Shown here piece by piece: positions 1 to 6,779 of a stretch of 8,373 bases of DNA. The DNA comes from Candidatus Gastranaerophilales bacterium (lineage in GTDB: Bacteria > Cyanobacteriota > Vampirovibrionia > Gastranaerophilales > Gastranaerophilaceae): the NCBI GenBank assembly GCA_021205645.1, contig JAJPXE010000115.1, positions 17,880-26,252 of the forward strand. Reading direction: 5' to 3'. The notes beneath the pieces are model-generated. The model worked only from the letters and a program-made list of their open reading frames with translations, ran no database searches and had not been told where the DNA came from. The number at the start of each line of letters is the position of its first letter. Position 1 is the stretch's first letter. Made by a program: the position numbers and the translations under genes.

Positions 1-1
1 G

Positions 2-928
2 ATTGATACATTGAATGAAAATCAAAAAATAATAGAAGAAAAACAACAAGAACAGCAAACTCTTCTATCATTAATTAATGCCAGAAAAGCAGAATTAAAT
101 ATCCCGGCAGAAATGCCGGAGAACGGAAACAGCGAACCGGTATCCGTGCCTGCAGGTGACGGAGCTGTACAGGGAAGCGCTGATGATAATTCTCAACAGC
201 AAACCACAACACTCGCAGCACCAACTTTTCAGCCGATGCAAAACTCCTCCGATGACAGTGTACTAAACGGATACATTGAGCAATATAATAAATGCGGTAT
301 GTCTATTCAAGCTTGTCAGCAAGAAAACATTCAATTGGTAGAAGTCGTTGTAAACAATAATACGGAAGCCGCTACTGTGCAGCAAGAAACGATTGAGATA
401 ACCGATGAAGAGTTAGCAAATATAGATAATGCGACAAATGCAATTGTGAGTGCCGCTGATTCAGCGGAGGGTGCTATAAAAGAAGTCCAAAATCTTTTGA
501 ACGGTCAATTCCCTCAACTTGATAAAGTAACAACAATTAAGCTTGCAACAAGTATGACAAAATCCGCAATATGCGGGACTAAATCTGGAATTTTTGCAGC
601 TGCAGCAGCTGCAATGGGTGTCGGTTCAGTGTTTTCATTTGGTTCAACTGCAGCTGATGCTGCTAAATTAACCGAGCAAGCAACTGCCTCGGGAGAAAAT
701 TCAGCCTTAAGTTTAGCAAAAAATGCGGCAGGCAAAATTGCACAAAATGCTTATACCGCTTATATGCAAAATACACTTGGCAATATAGCGGAAACTTATG
801 GATTAAACTCGGAATTTACATCTCAACTGTTAGCGGAAATAGGTAATATTAAATCCGAGCTTCCGACAACTGAAAATTCAAATCAGACCAATCCTATAAA
901 GCAGGTTAAGCAGACAAGTACCGCATAG
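2..928 (+). CDS. Unknown Gln/Ala-rich protein, 5' end missing
   Basis: I do not recognise this protein. The frame is open to the left edge of the window. The first possible start inside it is a TTG at 11 with no visible ribosome binding site, so the gene most likely begins upstream. Numbered from that TTG, 305 residues are visible. Residues 1-30 are charged and Gln/Glu-rich and probably helical. Residues 31-85 are a low-complexity Pro/Gly/Ser/Thr/Gln linker. Residues 85-180 are acidic and probably helical, with cysteines at 95 and 102. Residues 193-210 form one hydrophobic Ala/Gly-rich segment, followed by an Ala-rich amphipathic region (214-280) and a polar Asn/Thr/Gln tail. No catalytic motif is visible. 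The single hydrophobic segment could be a membrane helix or a helical hairpin; a secreted or surface-associated role is possible but not shown. It ends 2 bp before the stop of the convergent mlaE gene. Confidence 0.75.
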   Translation: MDTLNENQKIIEEKQQEQQTLLSLINARKAELNIPAEMPENGNSEPVSVPAGDGAVQGSADDNSQQQTTTLAAPTFQPMQNSSDDSVLNGYIEQYNKCGMSIQACQQENIQLVEVVVNNNTEAATVQQETIEITDEELANIDNATNAIVSAADSAEGAIKEVQNLLNGQFPQLDKVTTIKLATSMTKSAICGTKSGIFAAAAAAMGVGSVFSFGSTAADAAKLTEQATASGENSALSLAKNAAGKIAQNAYTAYMQNTLGNIAETYGLNSEFTSQLLAEIGNIKSELPTTENSNQTNPIKQVKQTSTA

Positions 929-930
929 CG

Positions 931-1662
931 CTACAAATAGAATATGAAATTAATCAAAAAGTCCGCAATTAGCATATAGATTGTTGATTTTATTGCTGCC
1001 TGAGTCGTTGAAATTCCGACTTCCTTTGCTCCGCCCTCGGTTTGATAGCCCTGTGTTGCACAAACATCTGCTATCAATATCCCGAACACAAACGCTTTGA
1101 GTATGCTTATATAAAAATCTTTCAGCTTTAGCCATGCCCAGACGGATTCTACATACCTGTGCGGATGCAGACCGATTGTGAGATATGCTACAAACATTCC
1201 GCCTAAAATCCCTATCAACTCGGCGATAATCGTTACCATCGGTATAGTGAATGCCGCCGATAATAACCTCGGGGCAAAATAATACCCGATAGGGTCAACC
1301 TTGAGAGTCTTTATTGCATCAACCTGTTCGGTTACTTTCATATTGGCAATCTCTGCCGATATTGCCGTTCCCGCCCTCGCTCCGATTGATAATGCCACAA
1401 AGGCAGGTGCTATCTCACGAATGATTACAATAGTCAATGTTCCGCCGATATAGCTGTCAGCACCGCTCATTAGAAACTGTTTTGAAACCTGTATCGTTAT
1501 GACCGCAGCCGCTACAAACGATATAACCAGTGAAATCAACAATGAATCATAGCTTATTGAAGCAGCTTGAACAACAGCATGCCTGAACAACATCTGACCC
1601 GTGCATATATATTGAACAGATTTTATTAAATTCTGCACACATTTACCGAAAAAACTAATCAT
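931..1662 (-). CDS. mlaE: MlaE-family ABC lipid transport permease
   Basis: This is a 243-residue inner-membrane permease of the MlaE (YrbE/Ycf63) family. Family members form the membrane part of ABC systems that move phospholipids or other lipids between the inner and outer membranes, with an MlaF ATPase and an MlaD-type MCE protein. The family core is clear: residues 82-116 contain REIAPAFVALSIGARAGTA followed by the ISAEIANMKVTEQVDAI stretch, and residues 209-221 carry the GGAKEVGISTTQA C-terminal motif. Hydrophobic segments lie near 41-60, 78-98, 133-163, 185-202 and 225-243, and the length is about normal. The ATG at 1662 overlaps the ilvE stop by 8 nt, and no good Shine-Dalgarno precedes it, so translation is probably coupled to ilvE. 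No mlaF, mlaD or mlaC gene is visible, so partners must be encoded elsewhere. Family assignment is firm; the lipid substrate is unknown. Confidence 0.95.
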   Translation of the reverse strand: MISFFGKCVQNLIKSVQYICTGQMLFRHAVVQAASISYDSLLISLVISFVAAAVITIQVSKQFLMSGADSYIGGTLTIVIIREIAPAFVALSIGARAGTAISAEIANMKVTEQVDAIKTLKVDPIGYYFAPRLLSAAFTIPMVTIIAELIGILGGMFVAYLTIGLHPHRYVESVWAWLKLKDFYISILKAFVFGILIADVCATQGYQTEGGAKEVGISTTQAAIKSTIYMLIADFLINFIFYL

Positions 1663-2572
1663 ATACAGGCGTACACCAATGTTTGTACTTAGAAACCTTG
1701 CCTTTTACGACATCGTAATACAGTTTTTGCAATTGAGCGGTAACAGGTCCTATCTTTCCGCTGTCACCGATGACTCTCTTATCCACGCTTGCAATAGGTG
1801 TAATTTGTGCACCCGTTCCGCAGCAGAATATCTCGTCCATAATATACAATTCCGTTCTGTCAACCGCTCTTTCTTCAACTTCAATGCCTAAATCACCCGC
1901 AAGTTCAATAATAGTGTTTCTTGTAACACCAACCAGAATATCGTCAGTTGTGTTGGTCGTGATGAGTTTGCCGTTTCTGACAAACATCATGTTCATTGCC
2001 GAACCCTCCGTGACCTGACCCGCTTCGGATAAAACGATTGCATCATCAAATCCGAAATTATGAGCATCGGTTTTTATCAGAGCTGCATTGGCATAAGCCC
2101 CGGACACTTTTGCTCTCGGCGGAATTGCATTATCGCTTGTTCTTCTCCAACTTGATACACAGACATTCAATCCTGCCGCAGCATCATAATAATTGCCGAA
2201 CGGCGTTGTGAATACCAGATAAGAATCTTCATTATCGTACAGTCCCGGACCAACCTTAATTGCAGATTTGTACAGTGTCGGACGGATATACACATCCTGT
2301 TTGTAACCGTTTTTCTTTAGCAGTTCTATATTGATTTCCATATATTCCTCAACAGTGTAAGGACTGTTCATAAACATAACTTTCGCACTTCTGAGCATTC
2401 TCTCATAATGTTCTTTCATTCTGAATGCGTACAATTGTTTCTCTTCTTCGTTATAATATGCTCTTATTCCCTCAAAAACGCTTGTTCCGTATAAAAACGC
2501 ATGTGTTCGGACCGGTATAACAGCTTTATCAGCCTCAACGTATTTACCGTTTAAAAATACATATTCTTTCAT
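1655..2572 (-). CDS. ilvE: Branched-chain amino acid aminotransferase
   Basis: This is a cytosolic PLP enzyme of fold type IV. It interconverts Leu, Ile and Val with their 2-oxo acids using glutamate/2-oxoglutarate, the last step of branched-chain amino-acid synthesis. It has 305 residues, the usual IlvE length. Visible motifs are the N-terminal FLYGTSVFEGIRAY (26-39), the PLP-binding lysine Lys155 in PRAKVSGAYANA (152-163), the VTEGS segment with Glu189, the phosphate-cup GVTRNTI (215-221), and CGTGAQITPI (251-260), which is typical of the IlvE group. The start ATG at 2572 is well placed behind a strong AGGGAGGT box and a near-consensus promoter. The 3' end overlaps mlaE by 8 nt. D-amino acid transaminase and aminodeoxychorismate lyase share the fold, but the length and the SVFEGIRAY and CGTGAQITP motifs favour IlvE. 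No leader peptide or attenuator is visible upstream. Confidence 0.95.
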   Translation of the reverse strand: MKEYVFLNGKYVEADKAVIPVRTHAFLYGTSVFEGIRAYYNEEEKQLYAFRMKEHYERMLRSAKVMFMNSPYTVEEYMEINIELLKKNGYKQDVYIRPTLYKSAIKVGPGLYDNEDSYLVFTTPFGNYYDAAAGLNVCVSSWRRTSDNAIPPRAKVSGAYANAALIKTDAHNFGFDDAIVLSEAGQVTEGSAMNMMFVRNGKLITTNTTDDILVGVTRNTIIELAGDLGIEVEERAVDRTELYIMDEIFCCGTGAQITPIASVDKRVIGDSGKIGPVTAQLQKLYYDVVKGKVSKYKHWCTPVYD

Positions 2573-2575
2573 AAA

Positions 2576-2583
2576 ACCTCCCT
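2576..2583 (-). promoter_or_regulatory. Shine-Dalgarno of ilvE
   Basis: Read on the minus strand, AGGGAGGT lies 3 nt upstream of the ATG at 2572 (GGGAGG ends 4 nt from it). This is the strongest ribosome binding site in the window and it fixes the ilvE start. Confidence 0.8.
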
Positions 2584-2595
2584 ATGTGTAGTTTT

Positions 2596-2625
2596 ATTAT
2601 ATATATTTCGTAATGTTCTTGTCAA
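2596..2625 (-). promoter_or_regulatory. Sigma70-type promoter of ilvE-mlaE
   Basis: On the minus strand a perfect TTGACA -35 box (2620-2625) is followed, after 18 bp, by a perfect TATAAT -10 box (2596-2601). Transcription would start near 2589, giving a leader of roughly 15 nt before ilvE. There is no room for an attenuator, so any control would act at initiation. A second, shifted TATATA register adjacent to the -10 is possible. Confidence 0.8.
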
Positions 2626-2629
2626 TCAT

Positions 2630-2657
2630 TTGATTTTTTGGTTTGTTTATATATAAT
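2630..2657 (+). promoter_or_regulatory. Probable promoter of the glyQ-permease operon
   Basis: TTGATT (2630-2635) is followed, after 16 bp, by TATAAT (2652-2657), predicting a start near 2664 and a leader of about 27 nt. No T-box element could fit in so short a leader, which matters because glycyl-tRNA synthetase genes are T-box controlled in many Firmicutes. The -35 is weaker than that of the opposing ilvE promoter, and the region is so AT-rich that other -10 registers are possible. Confidence 0.55.
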
Positions 2658-2690
2658 AAGTGTAAATTATACAATGTTAGGGATTAGGTT

Positions 2691-3581
2691 ATGGAATTAA
2701 ATTTTCAGGATTTGATATTAAATCTGTCTGGCTTCTGGTCAAAATACGGTTGTGTTATCCAACAGCCTTACGACACGGAGAAAGGTGCCTCAACAATGAA
2801 TCCTGCAACGTTTTTGCGTGCATTAGGTCCTGAGCCGTGGTCTGCCGCTATGGTTGAGCCCTGCAGACGTCCGACCGATGCAAGATATGGCGAAAACCCT
2901 AACAGATTAGGACATTATTTCCAGTATCAGGTACTTTTAAAACCATCTCCCGATAACGCTCAAGAACTCTATCTCAGCAGCCTTGAGGCTATGGGAATAG
3001 ATTTGTCTGAACATGATGTTCGCTTTGTCGAAGATAACTGGGAATCTCCGACTCTTGGTGCCGCTGGTGTCGGTTGGGAAGTTTGGCTCGACGGTATGGA
3101 AATCACTCAATTTACCTATTTCCAACAGGTCGGCGGTATTGAAGTTAAACCCGTTGCACTTGAGATAACTTACGGTCTTGAACGCATTGCCATGTATCTC
3201 CAAAATAAAGAATCGGTTTTTGATATCAATTGGAACAATAACCTTAAATACGGCGAAATTTATTTGCAAAATGAAATTGAACAGTCAAAATACAATTTTG
3301 AATATTCAAACGGCAAAGCATTATTTAACCTCTTTGAACTCTATCAAAAAGAGGTTGAAAACTGTATCGGAGCTAAGCTCGTTTTACCTGCATACGATTA
3401 TGTTCTAAAATGTTCGCATACATTCAATCTGTTAGATGCAAGAGGTGTTATCAGCAAAGATGAACGCATAAATTTCATAAACCGTGTCAGAACAATGGCA
3501 TCCGCCGTTGCAAAGTTGTACGTTGAACAGCGTGAAGCACTCGGTTTTCCGCTGTGTAAGGAATGTCTTGCTCAATGTTAA
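2691..3581 (+). CDS. glyQ: Glycyl-tRNA synthetase alpha subunit
   Basis: This is the alpha chain of the bacterial-type two-subunit (alpha2beta2) glycyl-tRNA synthetase, a class II enzyme. The alpha chain holds the catalytic core that activates glycine with ATP; the beta chain (GlyS) supplies most tRNA contacts. At 296 residues it has the normal full length. Recognisable segments are the N-terminal FWSKYGCVIQQPYDTEKGAST (15-35), motif 2 with EPCRRPTDARYGENPNR (56-72) and GHYFQYQV (74-81), the DNWESPTLGAAGVGWEVWLDGMEITQFTYFQQ region (115-146), motif 3 GLERIAMYL (162-170), and the late LLDARGVISKDER stretch. The ATG at 2691 follows AGGGA (2679-2683) with a 7-nt spacer. In many genomes glyS follows directly; here the next gene is an amino-acid permease that overlaps the glyQ stop, so glyS must be elsewhere. 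Confidence 0.97.
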   Translation: MELNFQDLILNLSGFWSKYGCVIQQPYDTEKGASTMNPATFLRALGPEPWSAAMVEPCRRPTDARYGENPNRLGHYFQYQVLLKPSPDNAQELYLSSLEAMGIDLSEHDVRFVEDNWESPTLGAAGVGWEVWLDGMEITQFTYFQQVGGIEVKPVALEITYGLERIAMYLQNKESVFDINWNNNLKYGEIYLQNEIEQSKYNFEYSNGKALFNLFELYQKEVENCIGAKLVLPAYDYVLKCSHTFNLLDARGVISKDERINFINRVRTMASAVAKLYVEQREALGFPLCKECLAQC

Positions 3582-5173
3582 AATATAAACCGGTTATTTA
3601 TAGAGATTTTTACAAAAAAATTCTCACCAGAAAAAATCCCGAGGAAATGATAAAAAAAGCCTCTGAAGCGGGTTTGCAAAAAACACTGAGTGCCGTGGAT
3701 CTGGTTATTCTGGGAATTGGTGCTATTATCGGCTCGGGGATTTTTGCCGTAGTTGGTATTGCGGCAGCAGGCGGCAACGGCTCGGCAGGAGCAGGTCCGG
3801 CTCTTGTTATATCAATGCTCATTGCAACGGTTGCATGCATTTTCTCTGCACTCTGCTACAGTGAATTTGCCACAATGATACCTGTTGCGGGCGGTGCGTA
3901 TACATACGCATTCGCAACACTCGGCGAGTTCGCCGCATGGATGGTCGGCTGGGTACTTATGCTTGAATATGTCGTCGGATACATCGCTGTTGCCTGTGCG
4001 TGGTCTAACCATTTTATGCAGTTTGTAAAAGGGTTTGAAAACTATCTTCCGGCATGGGTTGTTAATCCACCTGTCTGGCTTATAGGTGATTATAAAAGTG
4101 TTGCCGACACACTTGTATCAACAGGACACTCAGCAGCATCAATCCCGACATTGTGCGGAATACCGTTCTGTATCAACCTGCCAGCTATCGCCATTGTTGC
4201 AGTTATCACCGCTATCCTGATTAAAGGTACTAAGGATTCCACTAAAATGACTACCTTAATGGTCATTATAAAACTCTCGGTTATTGCATTGTTTGTTATC
4301 TGCGGTGCGTTTTATGTAAAACCTGAGAACTGGACTCCTTTTGCACCAAACGGATTGTCCGGAATATTTATGGGAGCATTCGTTATATTCTTTGCATATA
4401 TCGGGTTTGATGCACTCGCTACAACCGCAGAAGAATGCAAAAACCCGCAGAAAGATTTACCGGTTGGTATTATCGGCTCATTGTTTGCGACAACAATTGT
4501 TTATATCTCCGTCGCCCTTGTGCTTACAGGGATGTACTGCACAAGCGGTCCGATTGATGCGGGATTTTTAAAAGCTCCAATGGCTTTTGTTATGGAACTC
4601 GCAGGCATGGACGGAGCGGCAGGACTTATCTCTATCGGCTCTCTTGCAGGGCTGACATCTGTACTTATTGTTCTGCAGCTTGCCTCTACAAGAATTTTGT
4701 ACGCTATGAGCAGAGATAATTTCTTGCCGAAAGTACTGCAAAAGCTTCACCCTGTTTTTAAAACACCGCATATTTTAACAGTGCTTGTCGGTGTAGTGTG
4801 TATCGTCGGAACAATCACTCTGGACTTGAATAAAGCGGCACAGTTATGTAATTTTGGAACATTTACATCGTTTATTATCATCTGTGTTGCCGTGTTGATA
4901 TTGAGAAAAACAGACCCTGAAAGACCCCGCCCGTTCAGGGTTCCGTGCTCGCCGCTGTTTCCGATTCTCGGAATTGTTTGCTGCGGCGGACTGATGCTGT
5001 GTTCGCTAAAAACACTCAAAACATCAGCATCACTTTTTTTGATATGGCTGACTATCGGTGTTATTATCTATATGATGTACGGCTATGTCAAAAACAGAAA
5101 TGCTGAAATTTGTTATAGTGAAAGAGAAATAAGAATTACTAAAGAAGATGATAAAGAATGCGTTACTAAATAA
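3575..5173 (+). CDS. APC-superfamily amino acid permease (copy 1)
   Basis: This is an integral inner-membrane transporter of the cationic amino acid transporter (CAT/YfnA-like) branch of the APC superfamily, which imports amino acids by proton coupling or exchange. I chose ATG 3575 (532 residues): it overlaps the glyQ stop as ATGTTAA, and AAGGA (3558-3562) lies 12 nt upstream. The ATG at 3563 (536 residues) directly abuts that box. Visible motifs are the TM1 unwound substrate motif GIGAIIGSGIF (47-57), MIPVAGGAYTY (101-111), the TM6 motif FFAYIGFDA (272-280) followed by TAEECKNPQKDLP, SRDNFLPK (379-386), and ERPRPFRVP before the last two helices. About 12 membrane segments are expected. The polar N-terminal arm and charged C-terminal tail should be cytoplasmic. 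Substrate cannot be told from sequence alone; cationic amino acids are the family default. Confidence 0.92.
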   Translation: MLKYKPVIYRDFYKKILTRKNPEEMIKKASEAGLQKTLSAVDLVILGIGAIIGSGIFAVVGIAAAGGNGSAGAGPALVISMLIATVACIFSALCYSEFATMIPVAGGAYTYAFATLGEFAAWMVGWVLMLEYVVGYIAVACAWSNHFMQFVKGFENYLPAWVVNPPVWLIGDYKSVADTLVSTGHSAASIPTLCGIPFCINLPAIAIVAVITAILIKGTKDSTKMTTLMVIIKLSVIALFVICGAFYVKPENWTPFAPNGLSGIFMGAFVIFFAYIGFDALATTAEECKNPQKDLPVGIIGSLFATTIVYISVALVLTGMYCTSGPIDAGFLKAPMAFVMELAGMDGAAGLISIGSLAGLTSVLIVLQLASTRILYAMSRDNFLPKVLQKLHPVFKTPHILTVLVGVVCIVGTITLDLNKAAQLCNFGTFTSFIIICVAVLILRKTDPERPRPFRVPCSPLFPILGIVCCGGLMLCSLKTLKTSASLFLIWLTIGVIIYMMYGYVKNRNAEICYSEREIRITKEDDKECVTK

Positions 5174-6695
5174 TCTGCTGAAATGTAAAAGTCCTGACGA
5201 GTTAATAGAGGCAGGCAGTGTGTCCGGTTTAAAAAAGACCTTGAATGTTTTTGACTTAATAATAATCGGGATAGGTGCCGTTGTTGGAACAGGTATTTTC
5301 ACAATTATAGGCAGTGCAATACAGGGCGGTGTTGACAGTTTAGGAGCAGGTCCTGCGGTTGTTTTATCAATGCTTCTGGCTGCTGCAGCAAGCGTTTTTT
5401 CCGCACTTTCGTATGCGGAAATCTCCGCTATGATACCTGTTGCGGGAAGCGCCTATACTTATACTTATGCAACAATGGGCGAGTTCATGGCCTGGATGGT
5501 CGGCTGGATTTTAATGCTTGAATATGCTATCGGAAATATTACTGTTGCCAGTGCGTGGACAGGATATTTTGTTCAATTCTTGAAAGGTTTTAAACACATT
5601 CTGCCGGCATGGGTTATAAATTGTCCGCTGTGGCTCAGAAACGATTACAGAACTATGTATGCAATGTGTGACAAATTCGGCTGGGATATACATACAAAAA
5701 TGCCTTTTATCAACACTCCCGATTGGTTTTCAAATATTACTCGCATCAGCGAAATACCGTTTGCCGTAAATCTTCCCGCAATATTTATTGTGCTTGTTCT
5801 TACCCTGCTGCTTATTAAAGGGGTTAAAGAATCGACAAAATTTGCAAGTATAATGGTTGCCGTAAATCTGTTTATAATAATCTCATTTATTCTGGTCGGC
5901 TCGTTTTATGTTTGTCCTGAAAACTGGCACCCGTTTATGCCGAACGGTTTTGACGGGGTGTTTATGGGAGCTTTTGTAATATTTTTTGCATATATCGGTT
6001 TTGATGCAATCTCGACGGCTGCTGAAGAAACAAAAAATCCTCAACGTGATTTACCAATCGCTATATTGGGTACACTTATAATCTGTACATTGCTATATGT
6101 TCTTGCGGCACTTGTGTTAACCGGTATTTTGCCCTGCCATGCAATTGATACTCAGGCACCGTTAGCCCATGCAATGCGATGTATCGGCAAAGATTGGTAT
6201 GCCGGACTTATCTCCGTAGGAGCACTCTGTGCCTTAACAACAGTGCTGTTAATTTATCAGCTCGGAACAACAAGAATACTTTTTGCGATGAGCCGTGATA
6301 ATTTCCTGCCAAAATCCTTGAATGCTGTCCATAAAAAGTTCAGAACACCGCATATTATGACATGGCTGTCGGGAATTATTGTTATTGTTTGTGCGTTGTT
6401 TATGGATTTAAATGTATCTGCGGAGTTATGTAATTTCGGAACATTTACATCATTTATAATTATATGTTTAACCGTTTTAATACTGAGAAAAACAGAACCT
6501 GAGCGGAAACGTCCATTCAAAGTTCCGTTTTGCCCGCTATTTCCGATACTCGGGATTTTAACCTGTGCCCTGCTAATGTATTGCAAGTTCCGTTCAAATT
6601 CCGATTCATCTCTGTACTTTTTACTGTGGTTGTTTATCGGATTAAGTATCTATGCAGGTTACGGCTATCGCAACAAACGCCAAAATGAGAATTGA
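5148..6695 (+). CDS. APC-superfamily amino acid permease (copy 2)
   Basis: This 515-residue transporter is a close tandem paralogue of the preceding permease, with the same CAT/YfnA-like family features: GIGAVVGTGIF (41-51), MIPVAGSAYTY (95-105), FFAYIGFDA (279-287) with TAAEETKNPQRDLP, SRDNFLPK (382-389) and ERKRPFKVP before the final helices. Around TM6, 27 of 35 aligned residues are identical to copy 1. The clearest difference is the loop between the LPAWVIN and EIPFAVNLPA segments: 39 residues here (163-201) against 26 in copy 1. The loop here is aromatic and charged, and if external it could affect substrate choice. The ATG at 5148 overlaps the end of copy 1 by 26 nt with only a weak purine stretch upstream, so translational coupling is likely. 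The stop at 6693-6695 ends the operon. The substrate is unknown. Confidence 0.92.
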   Translation: MIKNALLNNLLKCKSPDELIEAGSVSGLKKTLNVFDLIIIGIGAVVGTGIFTIIGSAIQGGVDSLGAGPAVVLSMLLAAAASVFSALSYAEISAMIPVAGSAYTYTYATMGEFMAWMVGWILMLEYAIGNITVASAWTGYFVQFLKGFKHILPAWVINCPLWLRNDYRTMYAMCDKFGWDIHTKMPFINTPDWFSNITRISEIPFAVNLPAIFIVLVLTLLLIKGVKESTKFASIMVAVNLFIIISFILVGSFYVCPENWHPFMPNGFDGVFMGAFVIFFAYIGFDAISTAAEETKNPQRDLPIAILGTLIICTLLYVLAALVLTGILPCHAIDTQAPLAHAMRCIGKDWYAGLISVGALCALTTVLLIYQLGTTRILFAMSRDNFLPKSLNAVHKKFRTPHIMTWLSGIIVIVCALFMDLNVSAELCNFGTFTSFIIICLTVLILRKTEPERKRPFKVPFCPLFPILGILTCALLMYCKFRSNSDSSLYFLLWLFIGLSIYAGYGYRNKRQNEN

Positions 6696-6779
6696 TGAAT
6701 AATCTGTCATTTTTTTTGACGGGCTTCACCTGCTCTCACCCTATAGAGAGGGTATTCTGCTAATATTGTTGTGCAATAT
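6696..6779 (+). other. Convergent intergenic gap with weak hairpins
   Basis: This 84-bp gap separates two converging genes and must hold the ends of both transcripts. A run of eight T (6710-6717) follows only a weak ATGA/TCAT pairing (6695-6698 with 6707-6710). Two mutually exclusive 5-bp stems occupy 6733-6753: CTCTC with GAGAG, or ACCCT with AGGGT. A 7-bp stem AATATTG/CAATATT (6762-6768 with 6774-6780) overlaps the stop of the 450-residue gene. None of these has both a strong stem and a T-tract in the right place, so I do not call a definite intrinsic terminator. No coding region or RNA gene is seen. Confidence 0.4.

Noticed and set aside
594..614. Near-palindromic GCAGCTGCAGCAGCTGC stretch
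   Set aside because: It encodes the Ala run of the unknown protein with alternating Ala codons; the symmetry follows from codon choice and no regulatory role is supported.
514..735. Minus-strand open frame of 73 codons opposite the Ala-rich segment
   Set aside because: It is a shadow of the + strand frame, produced by GCA/GCT-rich codons, with no ribosome binding site and repetitive composition.
2573..2690. T-box riboswitch or attenuator upstream of glyQ or ilvE
   Set aside because: The 118-bp gap is filled by two promoters, and the predicted leaders (about 15 and 27 nt) are far too short for a T-box or an attenuator.
2937..3269. Minus-strand 110-codon frame inside glyQ
   Set aside because: It lies wholly opposite the conserved catalytic core of GlyQ, with no start signal and no recognisable protein features.
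6733..6753. Intrinsic terminator formed by the CTCTC/GAGAG or ACCCT/AGGGT stem
   Set aside because: The stems are only 5 bp and neither is followed by a T-tract in either direction, so I left it as weak structure within the gap entry.
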